Assembly (NCBI GenBank): GCA_964017185.1
Contig: OZ024872.1
Span: forward strand, 59,079,817 to 59,143,816
Source of the DNA: Rugalucina vietnamica
Lineage: Eukaryota; Mollusca; Bivalvia; Lucinida; Lucinidae
Direction: 5' to 3'
DNA: 64,000 nucleotides
Shown: one piece after another, positions 8,718-18,643 of the stretch
How the letters are laid out: each line of letters begins with the position of its first letter
Position numbering within the stretch: position 1 is the first letter of the stretch
Made by a program: the position numbers and the translations under genes
The notes under the pieces: generated by a model
Told to the model about the DNA's origin: nothing
Seen by the model: only the letters and a program-made list of their open reading frames with translations
Database searches by the model: none

Positions 8718-11263
8718 ATGATGGGATACAGGATATTGACTTAACTGACACTTTTATAGGTCAGTCTTTTCATGATGAGATTACAAAATCTCTTTCTTCA
8801 AGTCAAACTGACTTCAACAATCAAAGGTCAGACAATGACCTTTCACCTTCAATTATTGACCAAGGTCACGACCAAATGTCAAGGTCACAACTTTGTCAAG
8901 AACAGCACAGTGATCCTGAAATCTCGCCTTTATTTGAAAGGGCTTTAGATGAAAATGAAATTTCTCAGGTTCCTGTTTGTTTTTATGTCAAAAATGACAT
9001 CTTAATGAGAAAATGGCGTCCTCCTGATGTTTCAGCGGAAGACGAATGGACCATAAATCACCAAATTGTGGTTCCTAAGGCTTATCGTCCTGAAATCTTA
9101 AACTTGGCCCATGAAACTCCCATGTCAGGTCATTTAGGGATAAATAAGACTTACCACAAAATTCTCAAGCATTTCTACTGGCCAGGATTAAAATCTGATG
9201 TTTCCCAACATTGCAAATCCTGTCACACTTGTCAAATGGTAGGAAAACCTAATCAGACTATTCCAAAAGCTAATTTACAGCCTATTCCTGCATTTGATGA
9301 ACCATTTAGTAGGATTATCATTGACTGTGTAGGTCCGTTACCCAAGACTAAATCAGGTTGTCAATATCTCTTGACAATAATGTGTGCTTCAACACGTTTT
9401 CCTGAAGCAATTCCACTCAGGAATATCAAGACGAAAACAATAGTTAAGGCCCTTGTGGAGTTTTTTACACTTGTAGGTCTTCCAAAATCAGTCCAATCAG
9501 ATCAGGGTTCCAATTTTATGTCAGGAACATTTCAGCAAGTAATGCATGAACTTGGCATTAAACAATACAAGTCATCAGCTTATCATCCTGAAAGTCAAGG
9601 TGCTTTGGAAAGATTCCATCAAACTTTGAAGAACATGATCAGATCTTACTGTTTTGACACCGAAAAAGATTGGGATGAAGGCATACATTTGCTATTATTT
9701 GCTGTCAGAGAGTCAGTACAAGAGTCTCTTGGGTTCAGTCCGTTTGAACTTGTTTTCGGACACACTGTTCGTGGACCTTTAAAACTTATGAAAGAGAAGT
9801 TTCTTTCAAGTAATGACAGTCCTTTGAACTTACTTCAGTATGTGTCTGACTTCAAAACTAGATTGACAAAAGCTTGGGAAGTTGCTCGGTCCAATCTTAA
9901 GTCAGCTCAGAGCAAAATGAAGTTGCATTTTGATGAAAATGCTCAGAACAGAAATTTTGACCCTGGAGACAAGGTGATTGCTCTTTTGCCCATTCCTGGC
10001 AGGCCATTACAAGCTAGATATTATGGTCCATATACTGTTGAGAAAAGGTTAAGTGATGTAAATTACATTGTTAACACTCCTGGGAGGCGCAAGCAAAAAC
10101 AATTATGTCATATTAACATGCTTAAAAAGTACATTGATAGGGATAGTGATAATGATAGTTCAGTTATTTCCTCAGTAAGCATAGTTAATTCTGTCCCTCA
10201 TGAACAAAATCAGACAGACTTTGAAGAAATGAACTCTGTGAACTGTGAACCATTATCCTCAAAACTCCAGAATTCTGACATTCTGCATGACCTCGATCAG
10301 AAACTGTCACATCTAGATCCGGACAAGAAACATGAACTAAAACAATTAATTCTTGAATATGAGCACTTATTTCCGGACATTCCATCCAGAACCGATAAAA
10401 TCTACCATGATGTAGACATTATTGAAGGAGCAAAACCGGTGAAACAACATCCGTATAGACTTCATCCTGAAAGACAACAATATCTCAGGAAAGAAGTTAA
10501 GTATTTGCTGGACAATGACTTTATAGAACCTAGTCAAAGTGAATGGAGTTCTCCTTGTATACTTGTGCCAAAATCTGATGGGACATTTCGAATGTGCACA
10601 GACTATAGAAAAGTAAATTCTGTCACAAAAACTGACACATTTCCCATACCAAGAATTGATGACTGCATCGACAACATTGGTCACGCCAAATATGTGACGA
10701 AATTCGATCTTTTGAAAGGGTTTTGGCAGATTCCATTTACAGACAGTCCGAAGGAGATTTTAGAATTTGTTACTACAGAAAGACAATTTCGAAATAAACT
10801 GAAAGCGCTGAAATGTTGCTTGGTTCGCTTGGTTAATAGTTTGATTTTCGGTCTGGATGGGTGTAAAGCTTACATCGACGATGCCATCATCTACAGTGAA
10901 GAGTGGAAACAACACCTGGAGATCGTCAGAGAATTCTTCAAAAGACTCAGTGATGCTAAACTGACAATAAACTTACCGAAAAGTGAATTTTGCCATGCTA
11001 GTTTGACATTTCTAGGACATATTGTTGGACAAGGTCAGGTCAGACCTGTAGAAGCCAAAGTTGAGGCTATATCAGATTTTCCTGTACCTACAGGAAAACG
11101 GCAACTGATGCGCTTTTTGGGTATGGCTGGATATTACAGAAAGTTCTGTAATAATTTTTCAATTATAGCTGAGCCTTTGACAAACTTACTTTATGATAAG
11201 AAGGTCAGGTATGTTTGGAATAAGGCTTGTCAGAGTTTTTTGTTCAGTTTGGGCCATACTTAA
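8705..11263 (+). CDS. Pol polyprotein: integrase then reverse transcriptase (internally deleted)
   Basis: This frame is -1 relative to gag and is probably entered by frameshifting; an ATG at 8678 is the nominal start. Domains in order are as follows. An H2C2 zinc segment (HLGINKTYH...CKSCHTC) lies around 9129-9230. The integrase core has its DDE residues at 9323 (IIDCVG), 9500 (SDQGSN) and 9608 (ALERF). A GPY/F-like module (YYGPYTV) is near 10020. The reverse transcriptase starts near 10430, with TDYRKVN, TKFDLLKGF and the catalytic AYIDDAI near 10870. Between FVTTERQF and NSLIFGLDG the usual MPFG...FQR block is shortened and scrambled, and the frame ends before RNase H. RT activity is therefore doubtful. 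Confidence 0.88.
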   Translation, partial: KVKLNDGIQDIDLTDTFIGQSFHDEITKSLSSSQTDFNNQRSDNDLSPSIIDQGHDQMSRSQLCQEQHSDPEISPLFERALDENEISQVPVCFYVKNDILMRKWRPPDVSAEDEWTINHQIVVPKAYRPEILNLAHETPMSGHLGINKTYHKILKHFYWPGLKSDVSQHCKSCHTCQMVGKPNQTIPKANLQPIPAFDEPFSRIIIDCVGPLPKTKSGCQYLLTIMCASTRFPEAIPLRNIKTKTIVKALVEFFTLVGLPKSVQSDQGSNFMSGTFQQVMHELGIKQYKSSAYHPESQGALERFHQTLKNMIRSYCFDTEKDWDEGIHLLLFAVRESVQESLGFSPFELVFGHTVRGPLKLMKEKFLSSNDSPLNLLQYVSDFKTRLTKAWEVARSNLKSAQSKMKLHFDENAQNRNFDPGDKVIALLPIPGRPLQARYYGPYTVEKRLSDVNYIVNTPGRRKQKQLCHINMLKKYIDRDSDNDSSVISSVSIVNSVPHEQNQTDFEEMNSVNCEPLSSKLQNSDILHDLDQKLSHLDPDKKHELKQLILEYEHLFPDIPSRTDKIYHDVDIIEGAKPVKQHPYRLHPERQQYLRKEVKYLLDNDFIEPSQSEWSSPCILVPKSDGTFRMCTDYRKVNSVTKTDTFPIPRIDDCIDNIGHAKYVTKFDLLKGFWQIPFTDSPKEILEFVTTERQFRNKLKALKCCLVRLVNSLIFGLDGCKAYIDDAIIYSEEWKQHLEIVREFFKRLSDAKLTINLPKSEFCHASLTFLGHIVGQGQVRPVEAKVEAISDFPVPTGKRQLMRFLGMAGYYRKFCNNFSIIAEPLTNLLYDKKVRYVWNKACQSFLFSLGHT

Positions 11264-11335
11264 AAGTGTTTCAGCTCTATTTACACTGTTAATCTGAAAA
11301 ATAGACTCCATCTGAGTATTAGCTAGAGCATAAGT

Positions 11336-11419
11336 CTCATGTTGCAAGAGCACAATCTTGACATTAGACACATAAAAGGTAGAGATAATATAATTCCAGA
11401 CACCCTTTCAAGAGCTTGA
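11336..11419 (+). pseudogene. RNase H C-terminal remnant
   Basis: This short frame encodes 27 residues, LMLQEHNLDIRHIKGRDN... ending TLSRA and a stop. It matches the conserved end of gypsy RNase H (LDI.HIKG.DN....LSR). It is separated from the RT frame by a stop and by loss of the catalytic part of RNase H, so it marks an internal deletion within about 11245-11335. Confidence 0.8.
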
Positions 11420-11490
11420 CAGTTTTGCCTTGTATGTTTGCATATGAGTATTGCAAAAGAAAGTTTTATTTCACAAAACTTTCTTTTCGT

Positions 11491-11503
11491 TGAAGAGGGG
11501 AAG
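11491..11503 (+). other. Polypurine tract
   Basis: GAAGAGGGGAAG lies immediately upstream of the 3' LTR and would prime plus-strand DNA synthesis. Confidence 0.85.
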
Positions 11504-12304
11504 TGTTATATATAATTGATTCAATAATATTGATTCTTTTAAAAGCTATTACTTATAATTTATATATATATAATCAAAGGGGAGTAACCCAATTAATTAA
11601 TATATATTTCTTTTTATGTTTCTACAATTTATTATCTAGAACTTTGTAGAAGAATGTCATTGATTATTTTTATCACTGTTATATAATTTAGAAGTATAGA
11701 AAATTCTATGAGCACTTTGTGGATAATTCCAGATGAAAATGGAGTGAGTGTTTTTTTTTTACCATAAGTTAAAAATATATTTGGACTATGTATACTACTG
11801 AGATCTCGAAGGGTCTAGTGGACTCTCGTTTAGTCTTGATGGTCGTTGCGGCCTTGAATTCTCTCTGGAGAATTCTAAATTCTCTTTGGAGAATTTAAAA
11901 GAACTTTCGTTTAGTTCGTTTCTTTTCTAGAGAAAAGTTTATTATATCATTCTCTAGAAACCTGTAGAATTTCCTTAGATGTATAAATATAGGTCCCAAT
12001 TCAGTCTTAGGCATTCAGAAATTTGAAGTGATTTAAAGTATATAATTTTGGTTGTTTCACTAGTGTTTTGTGTGGATTAAAATATACATGTGCTCATATT
12101 CTGGTTACTGGATTGTGGACTTACATTTGAGGGACAAGGACTTATTTGACATTAACTTTGTAAGTTATTTATTTATTTATTTACTTATCTGTTTGTTTGT
12201 TTTTATGTATTTGCAACATTTATTTGTTTGATTAAATATTGTTAAGTTTAAATTACTTGGTTGTTTTTTTCGCTGTACCTGTCTAGTTACGCTAGGTCGT
12301 AACA
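11504..12304 (+). repeat. 3' LTR (801 bp)
   Basis: It matches 5761-6562 almost base for base. Differences noted by eye are one fewer T in a T run near 11750 and one T-to-G change near 12263. It ends CGTAACA and is followed by the ACGT target duplication. Confidence 0.95.
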
Positions 12305-12631
12305 ACGTCATACCTGTCAACATTTTTAAACGCGGATAAGTCACTTTCTATTGTTTATAACGGTTTCATTCTATCTCTGAAAGATTTGTATAGATCTTTA
12401 AAAGATTGAAGGCAACCGTTATTAGCAAAGAAAGTCGACTCATCCGCATTTAAGGGTTTGCAAGTATGAGGCATTTACATTTGTAACACAAAGTTTTGAA
12501 TATTACTGTTTATTTTATTTATTTTAAACTGCATCTTATCCAAGGTGCTAGAATGCATTGGTACTTATTACAGCTGTTTACCGTTATTTACCTGCTCGTG
12601 CAAAAAATGGTATAGTCTTATTACCATGCAT
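12305..12631. mobile_element. Foldback element, right part
   Basis: This is the continuation of 5615-5760. Inner arms CATACCTGTCAAC... (12309-12360) pair with ...GTTTGCAAGTATG (12424-12475), and the outer part pairs with 5615-5750. The LTR element lies inside the left arm, about 75 bp from the centre of the original palindrome. Confidence 0.75.
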
Positions 12632-13329
12632 CTCTGTATGTAAGGTAAACTATTATAGCAACGCCCTTTAACAACTATTCTTTTCTCGCACAGCTGCCTC
12701 GAGTCGAACTTCTATGCAACTCTAAAACCTCATTTCGTATTCTAAACCAAATGGTCTTGGATGTGCTTGAGACAGGCGTTTTATCTAATCAGCATTCATG
12801 TACTGAATTGGCCAATGAAGAGACAGACACTACAAGCATTAAGATCCTATTTGGTATTCCAAGGCGTTTGGATGTTTCTGAGAATTTGATTGTTTGTCAG
12901 ACGTTTTAAATCGGATTACCGTGATTTAGTTTGTCAAGAAAAAGCAATATGATGTCCATATCCCAGATTTTTGTCATCGCTGAGAAATTCTTCATCCTTC
13001 TACTTTGAACATCTTATGTCAGAGAAATAAAGCATAGAGGAACAATAATTCTTGGCCCTGGTTTCGATGTCTAGGTTTGGATTTTACTTTAAATTATTGC
13101 ATAAATACCCGTGTCACACGATATTAACAGTGGTTGGTTTAAACACTAGTTTATTAATAAATTCACATATAGCAATAATGACAATCAATAAATCAAAGCA
13201 TCAGAAATCAAGCTTCAAGGAAGCTTATATGAATCTTCTCCTAACGTGAAACAAGAAAAACTATAACATGTATAACATGTTATAGACGGCGTTGTTTTTC
13301 GTTTTGATTTAATGCTGATATTGAATGGT
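12632..13329. other. Nothing recognised apart from a small palindrome
   Basis: The only structure I can support is CTATAACATG-TATAA-CATGTTATAG at 13261-13285. No gene-like frame is present. Confidence 0.5.
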
Positions 13330-13560
13330 CAGTGTTGAATGATTATCAAAGTAGGGTTTCCAATTACCAAATATGTATTTTGACTGAAAGAATAAGAGCT
13401 GTTGCAGGGCAGCGTAGCTCGCCTGGCGTGTGCTTTGCCACTACATCTATTAAATCCTATGACCAATGACCTTGACTGAAGGTCACAGGTGGGTCGTGAT
13501 GGTAGAGCATAAAACTTCAGACCAATACTACCAACATGCAAAGTATCAACTTCATTCATC
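13330..13560 (+). repeat. ~178-bp tandem-unit repeat, first part (interrupted)
   Basis: The stretch contains TGACCTTGACTGAAGGTCAC, AGGTGGGTCGTGATGGTAG and CTACCAACATGCAAAGTATC. The same blocks in the same order recur at 14666-14843, 27782-27965 and 27966-28140. The family behaves as tandem units inside a Helitron-like non-autonomous element. This unit is cut by a LINE. Confidence 0.65.
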
Positions 13561-14573
13561 TAGGTGGAACAACACTGAATTGGATAAATGCTTTCCTTTG
13601 TTTCAGACAACAAAGGGTAGTGGTTAATGGTATTAAATCGGATTGGGCTCCAGTTGTGTCGGGTGTCCCTCAGGGCACCGTTCTCGGCCCCTTGCTGTTT
13701 TCCTTGTATATAAATGACATCTCAGCAGACATCGAGTCTGAAATAAGACTCTTTGCTGATGATTGTGTTTACTATCGTGAAATCAAGAATGAAGAGGATA
13801 CATTGAAACTTCAAAGAGACATTGATCGCCTAGGCAGTTGGGCTAGAAAATGGGGAATGAGATTTCAACCCGTCAAATGCAACATGATGCAGCTGACAAA
13901 TAAACGGTCTAGTAAGATACAGGCTAACTACACCCTTGAGGGCACTTTACTGGAAAACGTTGAAAGCATAAAATACCTGGGTGTAACTATCACAAATGAT
14001 TTGAAATGGAATACTCATATTTCCAATGTTTGTACAAAGGCTAACAGAACTCTCGGATTCTTGAGGAGAAATTTGTATTCTTGTCCCCCAGATGTGAAAG
14101 AAGCAGCTTATAAAGGACTGGTGCGGCCGGTCTTGGAATATGGAAGCTCAGTTTGTGACCCTCACACTCATGGCCTCCAGGAAGTACTGGAAAAGGTCCA
14201 AAATCGTGCGGCAAGGTTTGTGACGGGAAATTATGTTTTTGAAACTGGGAGCATGACTGGCATTTTAGGTCAACTGAAATGGGAATCTCTTAAGAAAAGG
14301 AGGAAGGATAGTAGACTTATATTGCTATACAAAGGTCTAAAGGGTAAAGCCAGAATACCCACAGATGACCTTATCCCAAAGAATAGGCGTTGTAGAAATC
14401 AACACTCTTTGGCTTTTCAGATACCTTCAGCTAGCAAAGAAGCGTACAAAAGTAGTTTCTTTCCACAGACTATCAGGGACTGGAATGACCTCCCTGATTC
14501 ACTTGTTTCCTCTGCTGAAATGTCTGATGACTGTGTGTCCAAGTTCGCTTCACTCGTGCGTTCAAGGGACTAA
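13561..14573 (+). CDS. LINE reverse transcriptase, C-terminal part
   Basis: About 336 residues are open with no stop. The open frame extends upstream to 13536, but those residues come from the host repeat. The protein starts within RT (TLNWINAFL), then has SGVPQGTVLGPLLF (motif around the primer grip), RLFADDCVYY with the catalytic FADD, and KYLGVTI. The thumb follows, with VLEYGSSVCDPH and VQNRAARFV, ending in the FFPQTIRDWNDLP block common in this LINE group. Endonuclease and the RT fingers are missing, so it is a truncated copy. The clean frame suggests a fairly recent insertion. Confidence 0.85.
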
Positions 14574-14665
14574 TTCCCCCCCCCCCCATCCGAACCCCCT
14601 GGTGAAATAATGTCATTTGGCGTGTCACCAGTAAACTATTCAGATTCAGATTCAGATCTACATAT
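13561..14665 (+). mobile_element. 5'-truncated CR1/Jockey-type LINE
   Basis: Only the C-terminal part of the RT frame, a short C-rich 3' region and a tail of ATTCAGATTCAGATTCAGAT are present. 5' truncation and a short tandem tail are usual for CR1/Jockey/L2-group LINEs. It is inserted in a copy of the 178-bp tandem repeat, whose sequence resumes at about 14666. Confidence 0.8.
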
Positions 14666-14843
14666 TCAGGAGATATGGACTTTTAAAAACCTAAACCAAT
14701 AACATTAACACAAAAGTTCTATGTCTGCGACCTTGACCTCAAGGGCAACCAGGTGGGTCGTGATGGTACAGCCTAAATCTTCAGACCAATATCTACCAAC
14801 ATGCAAAGAATCAAATAAATCCACCTACATATTCAGGAGCTAT
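14666..14843 (+). repeat. ~178-bp tandem-unit repeat, second part
   Basis: Contains GACCTTGACCTCAAGGGCAA, CAGGTGGGTCGTGATGGTAC and ATCTACCAACATGCAAAGAA. It ends at the TAT target site of the large foldback element, and the family continues at 27782. Confidence 0.7.
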
Positions 14844-16080
14844 TAGTCAGTGTCGAATGGGAATCTCGTGCGATTTTTTTGACGATTTATGACGACCTAT
14901 ATAAAACTTATCTATGGGGTATATGTATAACATTGAACCTGTTCGTCGCACTTACATCCGCGTCAGAGTCGATTTATGACGTCATCAATATGGCGGCTAT
15001 CTGACTATGTACGAATTATTCGTATTTCCATCAAAATCAATTGAAAACATCACATTATTCCTTTTTTGCAAAGAAATTTATGAAATGCATCTGATTATAC
15101 ACACGGTAGGCGAATTAAGTCGATGGGTTGAAGAATTTTGCTTTATCCGGCCGTATGTTCGTTCGTGCAAACGTTCGACATACGTTTTTTTCTTCTAAAA
15201 CCGCCCACAACCTAAGTACCCCGGGAGCTAATTTGATGCACCCACAGGACTTTTTCAAATCATTTATTTGGACCACAGAAATGCAAAAAATCGTCCTCAA
15301 AGATGAAGTCAATTGCACTTTGAAACTATGCATGGTTTCCATGGCAACCGATAGCGCGATTCTTGAGGATGGGGGTATACATACAAATTTGTTCATATCT
15401 CAACTGTTACTATTCCTAAACTACTGAACATGGTATCATTTTAAAGAGTTGACATAGCCCCTTCTTCTAGTGGTAAGTAATGCATATTATCTTCTTTGCA
15501 TATTCATTAATTTTAATGAAAATATGAAAAATGACAAAAAAGGGCTTTAAAAACATAAATTAACTAATTTCAGGCCCACACTGCTATTGTGACACTTTGT
15601 CATTGAACCAGTAATATCATATGACAAATTTATTTATGACCTGATCCTATATGAAAATAATCCCATTTGTATATTCATGAAAATTAATAAAAATATTAAC
15701 AAGTGAGGAAAAACGGGGGGAAAACTATACCCATTGCAAGTTATGGCATATGTTATAAGACCTATCTTGCATCCCTCGGACAAATTGTCAAGGCTGATTG
15801 ATAGTGTTGTCAGAGGAACCACCTTAATGCCATCAAATATTGTCCTCAGCAATAAAATCATTTGCATGATGTAAAATTACATAGTTTCCACACCCACCTC
15901 TCATGCGATTCTAAAGAATAGGGTGTACTTACAAAAATACTCATATCCCACCAATAGAATGCCCTCGAATACTATAATTGGTCTGATAGTGATGTATGAA
16001 CTTAACAATTTAACCTTGATACCTAATATATAAATCATTGAATTTACTTATTCATGAAAATTAATAATGGTATTAAAATG

Positions 16081-16121
16081 AAAAAAAAAAAAAAAAAAAA
16101 AAAAACAAAAAAAAGCAAAAA

Positions 16122-16169
<48 letters not shown>

Positions 16170-16190
16170 AAAAAAAAAAAAAAAAAAAAC
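16081..16190. repeat. A-rich homopolymer tract in left arm
   Basis: About 110 bp of A runs broken by single C or G bases. A shorter T tract (26582-26621) lies at about the mirror position in the right arm. Confidence 0.9.
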
Positions 16191-16230
16191 ATTAAAAATT
16201 GAAAAGAATTGTAGAAAAAAGGGGAGTATA

Positions 16231-17224
16231 CGGGGCCTGTCCCAGAAATACGTAGACATTTGTGATAAAACAAGAATGTGTATGCAGAATTGCATGAAAT
16301 TTATATGATCTCTTTGCATACATTTAATAAACATTTCGTACAAATATGGATGAATTGGTCCTTTACACAACACAGTTATATGCATTTATGCTAAGAGGGG
16401 TAGGTGTCTACGGCGCACGTCAAAACTCCGTTTTTAAATTCATAAAGATCAAATTCAACAGTTCCTGTAACTGCGAGTTGAGATGGTATTACATGACGCT
16501 TACTGTCAGTTGCACAAGTAACTATGTAAGATAACGTTTTGGAAGCTTGAAATGATTACCACCACTAGCGTTGATTTTATACATTTTTTTTAAAAACATA
16601 CTGAAATTATTTTACTGGAAAATAGTGCGTGATGTACGTTTTACGGCGCAAAATTAGACCCTCCCCAACATTTTTTCCAGTTAAGTATTTGTAACAAAAT
16701 TGATTTATAAAATCAATCTTCTTATGTGTCATTAATGATTTAGTGATGGTTTTCTTTAAATATTCTAAATGCTGGTTTCTTGTTGTCGTTTTAAACAAGC
16801 GACCTCTTTTTGTTTTGTTTCAGTCTAAAAAAATAGTTGTCCCTCATATAAAATAAATTGATCATGCTATTTTTTCTTTTTATCATTTCTATCTCAAATA
16901 ATTGACCATCATTTTAACTAAGAAGACTTAATCAATGCTTATATGGCAATATTCATCTTATTACGTCTCTAATAAAGAGACTGCAAACAAATCATTCAAC
17001 CACCCCTCCACAAAAACGTAGCAAAATTATTTTCACGTGCTCCGGTTACGCCGATACACCATGATGTAAATGTCCATAACTTTTACAATTTGTAAGCAAT
17101 TGAACTAATATATTAACTGATTGCTCCGTAGAAATGTAGTTTAAAAGCATGAAATTATCTTTAAATTTTAACCAACTGTTCGCGATTTATTAGACATGTT
17201 TATGATTTCCCGGGACGCACCTCG
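16231..17224. mobile_element. Mariner-type non-autonomous element (994 bp) in left arm
   Basis: The ends are imperfect inverted repeats, CGGGGCCTGTCCCAGAAAT against CGAGGTGCGTCCCGGGAAAT, flanked by TA at 16229-16230 and 17225-17226. The right foldback arm lacks this segment, which acts as an internal empty-site comparison. It has no transposase frame. Confidence 0.75.
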
Positions 17225-17893
17225 TATGTACAAAATCGCTTGTACCAGAGCTGTTTATCAACCCAGGATGCTGAAAGAGGTATCAAATGAATACTATGGC
17301 AATGTACTATGGTCCTGAAGTATGATATAAGAATAATCTGATTTTCGATTTCATGAATTTAAATGAAAAACTAAAGAAATTTTAGGGAACGGAAAATGAA
17401 ATATTAAAATGAGTAAACCTACAAACTGACTTGTATCTCGGCCATCAAAAGTCCTATAGTGCTGAAATGGCATCAAATGGTGTCTAGGGCAATATTATAA
17501 CATCCTGAACTACAATGTTTGAGTCATTTGGTTTTATGTTTTAGGAATATTTACAAAACCTTTTGAATTTAGGGGGTGGGGAATACGGAACAATTGAGGG
17601 GGTATAGGTAGAAAAACGCACGTATCTTAGCTTATGAAAGACCTAGAGAGCTACATGTATTATTGACATCAAATGATTGCTAGGGCAATGTTCTGTAACC
17701 ATATAATCAGCTATTTTTGTTGTATGGATACTGAGATCTCCGTAAATAAGAGAAAAATCAACAAAAAATGAACGGGTACACCAAGCAAAATCGCTCATTT
17801 CTCAGCTGCCAATATCCTTAGAATGCTGAAAATGGTACCAATGGAATGATGAGAGAATGGAGAATGCACAGCTGCCATGTAGTCCGATAATTT

Positions 17894-17899
17894 AACCAC

Positions 17900-17900
<1 letters not shown>
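17894..17900. other. Target duplication of central LINE, left copy (AACCACG)
   Basis: AACCACG directly precedes the T tract and recurs at 24693-24699 directly after the LINE 5' end. These seven bases are also the loop of the foldback palindrome. Confidence 0.8.

Positions 17901-17945
<45 letters not shown>
17901..17945 (-). other. Poly(A) tail of the LINE
   Basis: About 45 T on the plus strand correspond to the retrotransposed poly(A) tail. Confidence 0.85.
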
Positions 17946-17948
<3 letters not shown>

Positions 17949-18222
17949 GCAAGCTTCTCCGATGGATGAGATGATATGACAGAGTGGAGAAGGGACAGAG
18001 ATGATTGATGGATTGATGATGATATCAAATTTGTTATTTTTTATTTGATGTTACATGAAAAAACATTTCAGACTCATTGTTTTCATTCACAGTAAACATG
18101 ATGACATGTACATTTTGACAAAATTGAACTTGTGTTTTATTTAGGAAAACATTTTCAAACCTAAAACAATTTAATTCATATAATTACATTTTTTATCAGA
18201 CTTAATAGCTTTTATTCCATGT

Positions 18223-18281
18223 GTAGTTGAAAAAATCACAGTGATTCGCGAGATCGTAAATCACTGTGGTCAATCAACTAC
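18223..18281 (-). other. Stem-loop in LINE 3' UTR
   Basis: GTAGTTGA and TCACAGTGATT pair with AATCACTGTG and TCAATCAACTAC around a 12-base loop. A hairpin in the 3' UTR may be recognised by the LINE's own RT, as in stringent LINEs, though a poly(A)-tailed L1-type would not require it. Confidence 0.6.
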
Positions 18282-18643
18282 GTTATGTCGTTTAATTCGT
18301 AGAAATCTGAGTCGCCTGCCTTGGTGTTTCACATTAATGATACATAAAACTACTAATAATACAACAGAGGGAAGGAAGTCAGGAATATTGATGCAATGCC
18401 CTTGCATAGACCGTTGATTCAGGAGAAGGTCTGAAGACTGAATCAAGGTCATTTATGTTTGGGCATGTACATTCATGGTAACAGCAGAGGATAGACAGAG
18501 TTTCAGGAGAAAACATGTAGACAGAACAAAAACATATACATTGATGAGTATAAGGCTATAATGATTCATGAATATAATTTATACAAGAGCTCCATATAAT
18601 ATTACCCTCTTCTTCTCTAATTCACGTAACATTTTGTATTTAT

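Larger units (their letters stand above)
5761..12304 (+). mobile_element. Ty3/gypsy LTR retrotransposon with integrase-before-RT order
   Basis: This 6.5-kb element has two LTRs of about 800 bp, a primer binding site, a gag-protease frame, a pol frame and a polypurine tract, and is flanked by ACGT. Pol runs integrase, GPY/F-like module, then reverse transcriptase and a remnant of RNase H. That is the order of Ty1/copia, although the RT and GPY/F sequences are Ty3/gypsy-like; such an order is known from Gmr1-type elements of animals. The LTRs differ by about one substitution and one T-run length, which implies recent insertion. Despite this, RT and RNase H are internally deleted, so this copy cannot be autonomous. 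Confidence 0.9.

Noticed and set aside
16044..16385. Poly-Lys and poly-Phe open frames
   Set aside because: They come from the A homopolymer tract; similar low-complexity frames at 37571, 40114 and 48034 were also ignored.
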